Origin: UMGS1322 sp900550765
GTDB taxonomy: Bacteria; Bacillota; Clostridia; Christensenellales; QALW01
Assembly: GCA_958448705.1 (NCBI GenBank)
Contig: CAUDEY010000020.1
Location: 1-39,869, forward strand
Direction of reading: 5' to 3'
Length of the DNA stretch: 39,869 bases
The position numbers and the translations under genes were made by a program. Of the stretch, positions 17,052 to 25,099 are shown one piece after another (positions within the stretch are counted from its first letter, which is position 1; each line of letters begins with the position of its first letter). Below the pieces are notes generated by a model, which did no database searches, was not told the DNA's origin, and saw only the letters and a program-made list of their open reading frames with translations.

Positions 17052-17758
17052 TTTTCTGCCTCCGCCGTATCATTTTGGCGCTGCGCACAGCTGCCGTTCA
17101 TCGGGCAGCCGCTGCAGCCGGTAAATTCCGCTTTTTTATGCCCTTTCTTTTCTGCCAGCGCATTGACGCAGGCCATTAAAAGGCCGAACACGAAAAAGCC
17201 GCCGGGGGGAAGAATAAAAATCAGCAGGGGATTTTGCGCTAAAAACGGAAGTTCAAATTTTAACCCGGCCGCATAGGCGGAAAGGTCGATGCCGCCGGTG
17301 CCGAGAAGTTCCCGCACGAGACCCATGCACATCAGCGCCGCGGTGAAACCGATGCCCATGCCAAGGCCGTCCGCCGCACTGGCCAATATCGGATTTTTGC
17401 CGGCAAAGGCTTCGGCCCGGCCCAAAATGATGCAGTTGACCACAATCAGCGGCAGGTATACGCTCAGCTGGGCGTCGAGCGCCGGCACGTAGGCTTTGAC
17501 CAGCATCTGTACAATGGTTACAAACGAGGCGATGATCACGATATACGCCGGAATGCGCACTTTGGACGGAATAACTTTGCGCAGGGCGGAAATTACGGTG
17601 TTAGAACACAGCAGCACCAGCGTGGCCGCCAATCCCATGCCGATGGCGCTGGAGAGCGAGGTGGTTACCGCCAGCGTAGGGCAGGTGCCTAAAACCAGCC
17701 GCAGTACGGGGTTTTCGGCTATTAAGCCTTTAGTAAATTCTTTTTTTAAGCTTTTCAT
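17048..17758 (-). CDS. rnfE: Rnf complex subunit RnfE with Cys-containing tail
   Basis: A 236-residue RnfE/RsxE membrane subunit. MKSLKKEFTKGLIAENPVLRLVLGTCPTLAVTTSL at the start and IVVNCIILGRAEAFA in the middle are family hallmarks, including the two conserved cysteines of the intramembrane Fe-S site. The ATG at 17758 is selected because GGGAGGTCCC precedes it and it overlaps the rnfG stop as ATGA; an upstream in-frame extension is spurious. The C-terminus is unusual in carrying about 34 hydrophilic residues after the last helix, with the motif CSGCPMNGSC. This might bind metal or a cluster, or may be a lineage feature with no electron role. Confidence 0.93.
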   Translation of the reverse strand: MKSLKKEFTKGLIAENPVLRLVLGTCPTLAVTTSLSSAIGMGLAATLVLLCSNTVISALRKVIPSKVRIPAYIVIIASFVTIVQMLVKAYVPALDAQLSVYLPLIVVNCIILGRAEAFAGKNPILASAADGLGMGIGFTAALMCMGLVRELLGTGGIDLSAYAAGLKFELPFLAQNPLLIFILPPGGFFVFGLLMACVNALAEKKGHKKAEFTGCSGCPMNGSCAQRQNDTAEAEK

Positions 17759-18336
17759 TTGGGACCTCCCTGCAGCAGCATAAATGCAAGCGAAGCGTTG
17801 TTTACGCATTGGATTACGGCTTTAGAAGTATAAGTAGCGCTGGTTACGCCGGTAATCACGCTGCCGCTTCCGCCGGATTTTGCCCAGGTAAACGGCGCGC
17901 TTTGGCCGGAAAAGAGGTTTAAAAAATCATCTTTCCCTGCGTTTTGCCCCAGACCCGGCGTTTCATCATCCATGGAGAGAATCAATACCCGTACAACCGT
18001 GCCGGAGGGATCGATGCCCGTCATAACCGAAACCGGGCCGCCGTAGCCTTTGGCGGAAGACGTGAATACATAGCCGATTATCTCCTGGCTTTCATTTAAT
18101 GCGGTGGAATATTGCACCACTTCGGTCTCCGCAATTATTATAGAATTTTCGTCGGAAAAAGAAGCGGCCGCGGCAAAAATCAGTTTTTTGTTCTCTTCTT
18201 TTTTCGCCTGCTGTGTCTGCTGAATTTTATCCTTGGTAATGGCGTTGGTGGAGGCCAAAAGCAGCGAGGCGGTAAGGCATATCAAAAGAAGGGCGACGGC
18301 AGGAAGCAGTACTTCCTTTATATTTTGTTTTTTCAT
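17755..18336 (-). CDS. rnfG: Rnf complex subunit RnfG (FMN-binding)
   Basis: A 193-residue RnfG with one N-terminal transmembrane helix (VLLPAVALLLICLTASLLLAS) and an extracytoplasmic FMN-binding domain. The middle has YGGPVSVMTGIDPSGTVVRV and DDETPGLGQNA, typical of the family. The FMN attachment motif near the C-terminus reads VTSATYTSKAV (Thr at about 168), so Ser replaces the common Gly of the S/T-G-A-T pattern recognised by ApbE. ApbE is encoded at the head of the same operon, which supports covalent flavinylation. ATG follows AAAAGGAGGCCGT and overlaps the rnfD stop as ATGA. Confidence 0.93.
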   Translation of the reverse strand: MKKQNIKEVLLPAVALLLICLTASLLLASTNAITKDKIQQTQQAKKEENKKLIFAAAASFSDENSIIIAETEVVQYSTALNESQEIIGYVFTSSAKGYGGPVSVMTGIDPSGTVVRVLILSMDDETPGLGQNAGKDDFLNLFSGQSAPFTWAKSGGSGSVITGVTSATYTSKAVIQCVNNASLAFMLLQGGPK

Positions 18337-19337
18337 ACGGCCTCCTTTTGTTTTTTTGTACCAAAGGGACGGGAAAGCGTTGCCCGGTCGATAAAAGGTA
18401 CAAAGATATTCATAAACACAATGGCATACGATACGCCCTCTGGCATGGAGCCGTACAGGCGGATGGCCGCCGTTACCAGTCCGCAGCCGATGGCAAAAAT
18501 AGCACGGCCCTTATTGTTGATGGGCGAGGTTACGTAGTCTGTAGCCATAAAGAACGCGCCTAAGATCAGTCCGCCGCTAAGCAGCTGGTACAGGGTGAAG
18601 GTAAAGTCAAAATGGCTGTAGAAAAGCGTAAACAGCCCTACGGTACCGATGTAGCACAGGGGAATCGCCGGGGAGATGACCCGGCGCAGAAGCAGATACA
18701 GGCCGCCGGCTAAAAGGGCCAGCGAGCATACTTCGCCCAGGCAGCCCGCGTGGCAGCCCAGCAATAGGACGCGTGCGTTCAGGGGCAGGGCGTAGCCGGT
18801 AAATCCCTCCTGCAGCTGCATAAGCGGCGTAGCGGTTGTAGCGGCGTCGGGAAAGAGACGGTAAGCCTCAAGAAAGTCAGGAGCATCGGACCAGTATCCG
18901 GCAGGGTAGGTCCAGGTCGTCATGGCGACGGGAAAGCAGAGCATCAGGATGATTCTGGCCGTCAGCGCAGGGTTTACAAAGTTTTGTCCCAGGCCGCCGA
19001 AACATTGTTTTACTACTACAATGGCTATTATGCTGCCCAGGGCGCCCATCCACAGCGGCAGTGCCGGCGGCAGGCAAAAGGCCAAAAGCAGCCCGGTAAC
19101 AACGGCGCTTAAATCGCTGATGGTGTTAGAGCGCTTCATTACAAGGCGTGAAAGATATTCCGCCGCTACGGCCGAGGCTATGCATACCGCGCAGAGCAGC
19201 AGGGTGCGCACGCCAAAGCGCACGCCGGCCATCACGAGCGCGGGCAGCAGGGCGATTAAAACATCCAGCATAATTTTTTGGGTGGTGGTTTTGCCGTGCG
19301 CGTGGGGGGACGCGCTGACGGTAAGTTTTTGCGCCAT
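18333..19337 (-). CDS. rnfD: Rnf complex subunit RnfD
   Basis: A 334-residue membrane subunit of the NqrB/RnfD family with about ten helices. LTVSASPHAHGKTTTQKIML at the start and GGLGQNFVNPAL in the middle are characteristic. The predicted FMN attachment site is DAATTATPLMQL with Thr at about 170; the family pattern is usually S/T-G-A-T, so Gly is replaced by Thr, as in a related change in RnfG. The ATG at 19337 follows AGGAGAAAAACTA and shares one base with the rnfC stop (TAATG); a 34-residue upstream extension inside rnfC is rejected. RnfD is thought to form the ion channel part of the complex. Confidence 0.94.
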   Translation of the reverse strand: MAQKLTVSASPHAHGKTTTQKIMLDVLIALLPALVMAGVRFGVRTLLLCAVCIASAVAAEYLSRLVMKRSNTISDLSAVVTGLLLAFCLPPALPLWMGALGSIIAIVVVKQCFGGLGQNFVNPALTARIILMLCFPVAMTTWTYPAGYWSDAPDFLEAYRLFPDAATTATPLMQLQEGFTGYALPLNARVLLLGCHAGCLGEVCSLALLAGGLYLLLRRVISPAIPLCYIGTVGLFTLFYSHFDFTFTLYQLLSGGLILGAFFMATDYVTSPINNKGRAIFAIGCGLVTAAIRLYGSMPEGVSYAIVFMNIFVPFIDRATLSRPFGTKKQKEAV

Positions 19338-20674
19338 TAGTTTTTCTCCTCTCTTAAAAGCTGTTTGGCAAGCCGCAGGTATTGTACCAAGGGCTGGCCC
19401 GCCGGGCAGGAATACGCGCAGCAGCCGCATTCCATACATACCGGCGCGCCCAATTTCTTCAGCGCCCCGGTATCCTTTTGCAGGGCGGCGTTTTTAATAA
19501 AAGTAGGCGTTAGGCTCATCGGGCAGGCCGCGGCGCAGCGCCCGCAGTTTATACAGGCGGTTTCTTTTTTTATGTGGGCTTTTGTAAAGGCTAAAAGCGC
19601 GTTATTCTGCTTGCAGAGCGGGGCGTCCAGGTCATAGATGGAAACGCCCATCATCGGCCCGCCGAAGAGAATCTCCTGCGGCTCTGCTAAAAATCCGCCG
19701 CAGAAGTCTACAATATCGCGCAGCCGCGTGCCGATGGGTACCCGCAGGTTTTGGGGATGCCGAATGGCCGTGCCGTCTACGGTAAGGGAACGGCTTACCA
19801 GGGGCTTACCGGTTTTTAAATACCGGGCAATAAAGGCCGCCGTAGCAATATTTATTACAATGCAGCCCGCATCGGCAGGAAGTTTTCCGGGGGGAACTTT
19901 TCTGCCGGTAGCCGAGTAGACGATCATTTTTTCTGCCCCTTGAGGATATTGGGAGCGCAGCGCCATCAGCTTTACGGCGTCGCTGTGCGCATTGTCTTTA
20001 TCGGCAATGCTCTTTAAAACGCGCAGGGCTTGGGGTTTGTTGTCCTCTACGGCGATAATTACCTGTTTTACCCCCATTAGCTCCTGCAGCGCGTATACAC
20101 CTGAAAGAACATCCCAGGAATTGTCCAGGGCCTCACGGTAGTCTACGGTGATGTAGGGTTCGCATTCAGCGGCGTTTACAATCAGCGTATCGACCGTTTT
20201 ATCCTTGGGGACGTTTAATTTTACGTGGGTCGGAAAGCCTGCGCCGCCTAACCCTACAACGCCTGAGGCGCGTACGGCGGCCAGGAAATCATCCTTTGTC
20301 TCAATTTTAGGCGGCTCAATGCCCTCCCACAGCGCCATTTCACCATCGGATTCGATCGTAACGCCGGTGCATACCATTCCGTTGGCCAGGCGCACGTCGC
20401 CTACGGCGGTTACGGTACCGGAGATGGAAGCGTGCACCGGTGCGCTTACAAATTTTTCGGTATCGCCGATTTTTTGACCGATTTTTACTTTGTCACCTTT
20501 TTGCACAAGCGGCTCGCAGGGGGCACCGATGCTTTGCGCCATGGGCAGTACTACAAGTTCGGGCGCGGGCATTCGCACGGCGGGCATATCGGCCGTGTTT
20601 TTATGGTATGGCACATGGACGCCGCCTCGGCTGCGTACCGTCGGCAAAAGGATTCCATGGGGGAATATTTTCAA
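19337..20674 (-). CDS. rnfC: Rnf complex subunit RnfC (NADH site)
   Basis: A 445-residue peripheral subunit resembling the 51-kDa subunit of complex I. VVGLGGAGFPTHVKLNV is the flavin/nucleotide-binding loop, NAAECEPYITVDYREALD follows, and two [4Fe-4S] ferredoxin motifs lie at the C-terminal end (CINCGRCAAACPMSL and CMECGCCAYSCPAG). It binds FMN and reduces NAD+ with electrons passed through the membrane. The start is a TTG at 20674 behind GAGGTGATATAAA with 7-nt spacing; there is no ATG nearby. It is the first rnf gene and lies 30 bp after the Gx protein, so it is part of the apbE-led operon. Confidence 0.95.
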   Translation of the reverse strand: MKIFPHGILLPTVRSRGGVHVPYHKNTADMPAVRMPAPELVVLPMAQSIGAPCEPLVQKGDKVKIGQKIGDTEKFVSAPVHASISGTVTAVGDVRLANGMVCTGVTIESDGEMALWEGIEPPKIETKDDFLAAVRASGVVGLGGAGFPTHVKLNVPKDKTVDTLIVNAAECEPYITVDYREALDNSWDVLSGVYALQELMGVKQVIIAVEDNKPQALRVLKSIADKDNAHSDAVKLMALRSQYPQGAEKMIVYSATGRKVPPGKLPADAGCIVINIATAAFIARYLKTGKPLVSRSLTVDGTAIRHPQNLRVPIGTRLRDIVDFCGGFLAEPQEILFGGPMMGVSIYDLDAPLCKQNNALLAFTKAHIKKETACINCGRCAAACPMSLTPTFIKNAALQKDTGALKKLGAPVCMECGCCAYSCPAGQPLVQYLRLAKQLLREEKN

Positions 20675-20704
20675 TTTATATCACCTCTTATGTGTTGTTA
20701 GGAA

Positions 20705-21232
20705 TTACTCGCCTTTCCTGGAGGGAAGGGTTCCTTTTTGAAGAATGCGCTGCAGTACAGGCAGCAATATTTTTAAAAGAATGCCGGTTACACTGCCGAA
20801 AAGCAATGCGCATATAATCAGAACGGGTGCGTAATATAGCAGTGCGGACGTACCTGTCAGCAGGCAGGCGGCTGCAAGCTGTGCAGCGTTATGCGTCAGT
20901 GCACTGAGAATACCGATGCCGATATAGGAGAATGGGCAGTGCTTGGCTTTTAAGCACAGCACAATTACAATGGCCGAGGTCAGACCGCCGGCGGTGCTGA
21001 GCAGGAATGCCGTTGCGCCGCGGGTAAAAAGGGCGAATAGGGATTTGATAAAGGCAATATATAGGGCGCCGCCCCAGCCCCAGCAGGCGGCTGCAGCCAT
21101 GGTAATAATATTGGCAAGGCCAAGTTTTGCTCCCGGAGGCAGAAAGGGCAGTTCAAAACAACTTTCTATAAAAGAAACCGTCAGCGCCAGCGCGCCCATC
21201 ATACCCCATAGGGCGATTTTTTTTGCGTTCAT
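20705..21232 (-). CDS. Gx / Hpre_diP_synt_I family membrane protein (EetB-like)
   Basis: A 175-residue membrane protein with about five helices. FLPPGAKLGLANIITMAAAACWGWGGALYIAF is the hallmark of the Gx transporter or heptaprenyl diphosphate synthase component I family (an S-component-like fold). As I recall, EetB of the Listeria flavin-based extracellular electron transfer locus belongs to this family, usually paired with a NusG-domain-II protein, as here. A role in electron transfer to an extracytoplasmic acceptor or in quinone or flavin handling is inferred. ATG at 21232 overlaps the previous stop as ATGA; an in-frame extension of 40 residues lies inside the upstream gene and is rejected. 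Confidence 0.85.
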   Translation of the reverse strand: MNAKKIALWGMMGALALTVSFIESCFELPFLPPGAKLGLANIITMAAAACWGWGGALYIAFIKSLFALFTRGATAFLLSTAGGLTSAIVIVLCLKAKHCPFSYIGIGILSALTHNAAQLAAACLLTGTSALLYYAPVLIICALLFGSVTGILLKILLPVLQRILQKGTLPSRKGE

Positions 21233-21600
21233 CTTTTTTCCCCAGTTACCGCGTCCGGCCCGTTCTTCTGGCTTTTCAATGATATTACGGTTTTTGCAGG
21301 AACACAGGCCATGGTTTCGCCGCTTTTGCTCAGCCAGCCGTGTTTTATGCAAAGCCGGTCTTCACAGTGTGCCTGTACAAAGCAGATTCTGCCTGGTTCT
21401 ACGGATAAAACGGTTTGTCCCATATCTAAAAGATAGGGTTCTGTTACGCGGCTTAAATTGATTTCTTCTGCGATATTGCCGTTTTGATACACTACGGCAA
21501 TCAGCTCTCCTGGGCTAAACCGCAAAAAGAGTAAGGAACCGATTGCGGCAATCAACAGGAAGCCAATTAGGAAAACGTCAGCAGGTTTCCCGTGTTTCAT
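21229..21600 (-). CDS. NusG domain II-containing protein (EetA-like)
   Basis: A 123-residue protein with an N-terminal transmembrane helix (ADVFLIGFLLIAAIGSLLFL) and an extracytoplasmic beta domain. The domain has the NusG_II pattern: VVYQNGNIAEEINL, ILSVEPGRICFVQAHC in near form (VLSVEPGRICFVQAHCEDRL), CIKHGWLSKSGETMACVP. The cysteines flanking EDRLCIKHGW and MACVP are conserved in the family. EetA of the Listeria extracellular electron transfer locus has, as I recall, this domain. It is placed between apbE and the Gx gene with ATGA overlaps on both sides, so the three are translationally coupled. Its true job is not established; an accessory electron-transfer or assembly role for Rnf is inferred. 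Confidence 0.85.
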   Translation of the reverse strand: MKHGKPADVFLIGFLLIAAIGSLLFLRFSPGELIAVVYQNGNIAEEINLSRVTEPYLLDMGQTVLSVEPGRICFVQAHCEDRLCIKHGWLSKSGETMACVPAKTVISLKSQKNGPDAVTGEKR

Positions 21601-22649
21601 GATAATTCTCCCATTTTCAGGTGTGCAGCGGTCAGTGTAAAAGTTTCGCATAGGCCGTCAGTTACGTATACGGTGCCCTCCTGGGTGATAAAGATTCCCT
21701 CGGCATTAAAATCCTGCAGAAGTTGAAAGCCTTTTTCAAGACCCAATACAAAGCAGGCCGTGGAAAGTGCGTCAGAAAGGGTGCCGCTGTCCTTCGTTAT
21801 AACAGTTACTGAGGTCAGACCGGATTGGGCAGGAAAACCGGTTTTGGGGTCAAGAATATGATGATATCGTACACCGTTTTGCATAAAAAAGCGTTCGTAA
21901 TCACCGGAGGTGGAAATAAACCCCTCTTGCAGCTTCAGAATTCCTGCAAAATCAGTTTGTGTACCAAAAGGGTCCCGTACGGCAACGGTAAAGCCTGCAC
22001 CGGCAGGCGAGCTTTTGCCATAGAGCAGAATGCTTCCGCCGACGGCGATCACTGCGCCGGGAATATCTGTTCCTTTTAAATAGGCCAGTGCGGCATCACA
22101 GGCATAGCCCTTTCCTACGGCCCCGAAATCTGCTTTTTGATTTTTGCCGATCCAAAGCGTTTCCTCGTTTATTTGCAGCTCCGCGCCGTTTACGGAACAT
22201 AGCGCTTTTGAAATTTCGTCCGGTTCAGGGACGCGGGCCTGATCAGTACCGATACCCCAAAGGGAAGAAACAGGACAGACGGTGCAGTCAAATGCGCCGC
22301 CGGAGGCATCGTATACTTCCCGGCATATTTTAGCCTGTGCTAAGAGAATTTCATCTTGTGTACTGCCGGTTGTGTTCAGAAGAGAAAGTGCAGAATTTGG
22401 TATCGTAAGCGATGAAGCTTGTTCGACTTGATCAAAAATTTGATAGAGTGCGGTAAAGTGCCGGGAATCGGAATTTCCGAATATTTTGACGGAAATAACA
22501 GTACCCATCGCGCCTATGCTGTTGGAAAACGCAGAGTATCCGGAAAAAAAAGAATAAAACAAAATGCCGCCGAGGATAGCACAAAGGCATAAAACGGCGG
22601 TGAGAATATAAAATTTTTTTTGTTTTTTTTCAGAAATAATAAACACCAC
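21597..22649 (-). CDS. apbE: FAD:protein FMN transferase (ApbE)
   Basis: A 350-residue ApbE that moves FMN from FAD to a threonine in target proteins such as RnfG and RnfD outside the membrane. An N-terminal hydrophobic segment (FYILTAVLCLCAILGGILFY) anchors or exports it. Family motifs are AMGTVISVKIFG, DCTVCPVSSLWGIG, ADFGAVGKGYACDAAL, AVGGSILLYG and HHILDPKTGFPAQSGL with LSDALSTACFVLG for Mg2+ and FAD binding. The start is uncertain: GTG at 22649 or 22646 has no clear ribosome binding site, although promoter position fits. Being first in the operon with its two predicted substrates downstream makes the functional link strong. Confidence 0.93.
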   Translation of the reverse strand: MVFIISEKKQKKFYILTAVLCLCAILGGILFYSFFSGYSAFSNSIGAMGTVISVKIFGNSDSRHFTALYQIFDQVEQASSLTIPNSALSLLNTTGSTQDEILLAQAKICREVYDASGGAFDCTVCPVSSLWGIGTDQARVPEPDEISKALCSVNGAELQINEETLWIGKNQKADFGAVGKGYACDAALAYLKGTDIPGAVIAVGGSILLYGKSSPAGAGFTVAVRDPFGTQTDFAGILKLQEGFISTSGDYERFFMQNGVRYHHILDPKTGFPAQSGLTSVTVITKDSGTLSDALSTACFVLGLEKGFQLLQDFNAEGIFITQEGTVYVTDGLCETFTLTAAHLKMGELS

Positions 22650-22670
22650 CGCAAAAAATGACTTTTTATT

Positions 22671-22699
22671 ATTATACTGTAGAATTGCTTTTTTTTCAA
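22671..22699 (-). promoter_or_regulatory. Promoter of the apbE-rnf operon
   Basis: On the minus strand, TTGAAA and TATAAT are separated by exactly 17 bp, about 20 bp upstream of the apbE start. No other clear promoter is visible between apbE and rnfB, where all genes overlap or nearly touch. Confidence 0.75.
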
Positions 22700-22753
22700 G
22701 AAGTTTTTATCAAGGATAACGGAAAAAGGCTGGTTTACTGAGGTTGTATGCGG

Positions 22754-22782
22754 TTGACGGACGCTGAAACAGCGTGTATAAT
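22754..22782 (+). promoter_or_regulatory. Promoter with palindromic spacer (candidate operator)
   Basis: TTGACG and TATAAT with a 17-bp spacer. Positions 22761-22775 of the spacer are a perfect inverted repeat, ACGCTG-AAA-CAGCGT, so a bound repressor or MerR-like factor could control it. It drives the zinc-ribbon gene and probably the oxidoreductase and MFS genes. Confidence 0.7.
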
Positions 22783-22814
22783 AGGGGAAGATTTTAGCTG
22801 AGGGAATGTGGTGT

Positions 22815-23855
22815 ATGAATATCGTAACAGGCGAACGCCCGATCAGGCAAGCCTGTGCGCATTGCGGGGGCGAACTGGTTTTTTCTCCTGAAAAAATGGC
22901 GCTTGCCTGCCAAAGCTGCGGCAGTATATTTGCCATAGACGGCGATCCGCATCCGGCTGAGGAAACAGCGCTTGAGTATTCTCAGCGGGCGGTGCAGACG
23001 CATTGGGGAATTCATACCAAGCAGCTGACCTGCACCTCCTGCGGTGCGCAGAGAGTTGAAAATGAACTTCAGCTTGCAGGAAAGTGTCCGTATTGCGGAT
23101 CTCATTATGTGTTGGAAAGCTCTGCGGAAGATCTTCTGCCGCCGGATGGTGTAGTTCCGTTTTCTGTTTCTCGGGAACAGGCGCAGCAGAAGCTGCGACT
23201 TTGGCTTGGGCAAAAGCCATTGGCTCCGGCGGGATTGCGGAAAAAAGATTTTACACAAAAATTTACCGGAAGCTATATTCCCTGCTGGACATTTGATGCG
23301 CAGACCACTACCCGTTATAGGGGACGCTATAGCATTCGCCACGGGGGAAAAATATACTGGAGTGCCTGTACCGGCACCTATTCGGCTTTTGTAAATGACG
23401 TATTGACAGATGCCGGAAAGTCCCGCGGGAAGGAACAGAACCGTTTGATTCAGGAGATTCAGCCCTTTGCAACGGAAGAAAATCTGCAATATGATGCCCG
23501 GTATCTTTTGGGCTTTTCGGCTCAGCGATATCAACGGGGGCTTGCAGACAGCTGGCTGAGGGCAAAAAATATGCTTAGCAGAGAATTGGCACGGAGAACA
23601 GAACAGCATGTTAAAGATAAATACGGTGCTTCGGTGGTTCAAATTGATGCGGTTACGGTATATCAGAATGTAACCTATAAATATCTGCTGCTTCCGGTAT
23701 GGATGCTGGCATTTCCTTATATGGGCAGCATGTATCTTATAGCAGTAAATGGGCAGACTGGGAAGATTTCCGGCCGGACACCTGCAGCGGCTGAAAAAGT
23801 AGGCATAATTGCGGCTGTGGTTCTCTTAGTTATTTTGCTGCTTTTTTTATTATAG
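22815..23855 (+). CDS. Double zinc-ribbon protein with C-terminal membrane anchor
   Basis: A 346-residue protein with two zinc ribbons in its first 105 residues: CAHCGGELVFSPEKMALACQSCG and CTSCGAQRVENE with KCPYCGSHYV. Next comes a beta-rich region (YIPCWTFDAQTTTRYRGRY, then KIYWSACTGTY), a region ending YKYLLLPVWMLAFPYMG and YLIAVNGQTGKISG, and a final transmembrane helix (VGIIAAVVLLVILLLFLL). I recognise this as a common Firmicute zinc-ribbon family without assigned function. The ATG at 22815 is preferred over the one at 22806 because AGGGA lies 9 nt upstream of it. The zinc-ribbon type recalls the frameshifted gene at 4564-5129. Its strong promoter is described separately; 27 bp separate it from the oxidoreductase. 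Confidence 0.78.
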   Translation: MNIVTGERPIRQACAHCGGELVFSPEKMALACQSCGSIFAIDGDPHPAEETALEYSQRAVQTHWGIHTKQLTCTSCGAQRVENELQLAGKCPYCGSHYVLESSAEDLLPPDGVVPFSVSREQAQQKLRLWLGQKPLAPAGLRKKDFTQKFTGSYIPCWTFDAQTTTRYRGRYSIRHGGKIYWSACTGTYSAFVNDVLTDAGKSRGKEQNRLIQEIQPFATEENLQYDARYLLGFSAQRYQRGLADSWLRAKNMLSRELARRTEQHVKDKYGASVVQIDAVTVYQNVTYKYLLLPVWMLAFPYMGSMYLIAVNGQTGKISGRTPAAAEKVGIIAAVVLLVILLLFLL

Positions 23856-23882
23856 TATGGATTTGCATAAGGAGAGAAAAAA

Positions 23883-25064
23883 ATGATACTTGTTTGCGGC
23901 GGAGGTCCTGCGGGGACCATGGCGGCGGTAGCGGCGGCCAGAAGCGGCGCCGAGGTGCTGCTGGTGGAAAAAAACGGGTGCCTTGGCGGTACGCTGACGG
24001 CCGGCCTGGTGGGAATTGCGCTGGATGTTCAAAATAAGAAAACAGGGCTGATTCATGAATTTATGGAGGCTTTGGCACGGGAAACGGCCACCTCCGGCGC
24101 GCCGATGTATGAGGCGCAAAAGTATATTTTGGAACAGATGTGCGTTTCGGCGGGCGTTTCGCTTTTATACCATGCCTCCGTGATTGGGGTAAAAACGGAA
24201 AATCGGCGGATTGTATCGGTTTCGGTTGCTTCCAAAAGCGGCCTTGAGACGTATTCACCCGAAATTGTGATAGATGCTACCGGTGACGGAGACGTTGCCT
24301 TTATGGCCGGCTGCGGGTATACCGTGGGCAATGCGGAAGGTGCCACGCAGCCGATGAGCATGGTGGCGGTAATTTCCGGCGTAGCCGAAGAGGAAATCCG
24401 CCCCTATATCGCCTACCCGGACCAGCCGTTTTGGGATTGCCGCAAGCGTTTTTTGGCCTTGCTGCAACAGATCGGCGCGGAGCCTTCGATGGGCTGCCCG
24501 AACATTTCTAAAATAAACGACAGTCTGTTTTATTTAAGCATCAATCATGAATACGGTTTCCGCTTTGACAGCGCGGCGGATATCACCGCGGCTACCGTAG
24601 AGGCAAGAAAAGAGATTTATGAAACCGTAAAGGCATTGCGGCAGTACGGCCATGGTTTTCAAAATATTACGCTGGCCTGTACGCCGGAGATGATCGGTGT
24701 ACGTGAAGGCCGGCGGATCAAGGGACTTTATACTGTTACGCTGGAGGATATGTTGGAGGGGAAAAAGCATCAAGATGCCGTTTGCACGGTTACTTATTGG
24801 GTGGATATCCATGCGCTTTCAAAGGGAAGCAACAAGAGCTTTACCGGCGGTGAAATCGAGGTAAAACCCTATGATATTCCCCTGCGGGCACTGATTCCGG
24901 AGGACTGCGATAATTTGCTGCTGGCCGGAAGAAGCCTGAGCGGTGACTTTTTTGCCCATGCTTCCTACCGGGTAGTAGGAAATATGGCTTGTGTGGGGGA
25001 AGCTGCGGGGAAAGCGGCTGCCCGGTGTATAAAAGAACGGAAAAATATTAAGGAGCTTTTTTGA
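23883..25064 (+). CDS. FAD-dependent oxidoreductase (FAD_oxidored family)
   Basis: A 393-residue flavoprotein. The N-terminus MILVCGGGPAGTMAAVAAAR with VLLVEKNGCLGGTLTAG is a complete FAD-binding Rossmann fold followed by the CLGG(T) loop seen in the FAD_oxidored family. VIDATGDGDVAFMAGCGY is the second nucleotide-proximal motif, and NLLLAGRSLSGDFFAHASYRVVGNMACVGEAAGKAAA closes the FAD site. Family members are found with carbohydrate and sugar-acid catabolism genes and oxidise unidentified substrates. ATG follows ATAAGGAGAGAAAAAA. The downstream MFS transporter, 35 bp away, suggests import and oxidation of one substrate. Substrate unknown. Confidence 0.85.
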   Translation: MILVCGGGPAGTMAAVAAARSGAEVLLVEKNGCLGGTLTAGLVGIALDVQNKKTGLIHEFMEALARETATSGAPMYEAQKYILEQMCVSAGVSLLYHASVIGVKTENRRIVSVSVASKSGLETYSPEIVIDATGDGDVAFMAGCGYTVGNAEGATQPMSMVAVISGVAEEEIRPYIAYPDQPFWDCRKRFLALLQQIGAEPSMGCPNISKINDSLFYLSINHEYGFRFDSAADITAATVEARKEIYETVKALRQYGHGFQNITLACTPEMIGVREGRRIKGLYTVTLEDMLEGKKHQDAVCTVTYWVDIHALSKGSNKSFTGGEIEVKPYDIPLRALIPEDCDNLLLAGRSLSGDFFAHASYRVVGNMACVGEAAGKAAARCIKERKNIKELF

Positions 25065-25099
25065 TTGCCGGGAGCGGCAAAATTTAGAACACGGTAAAA

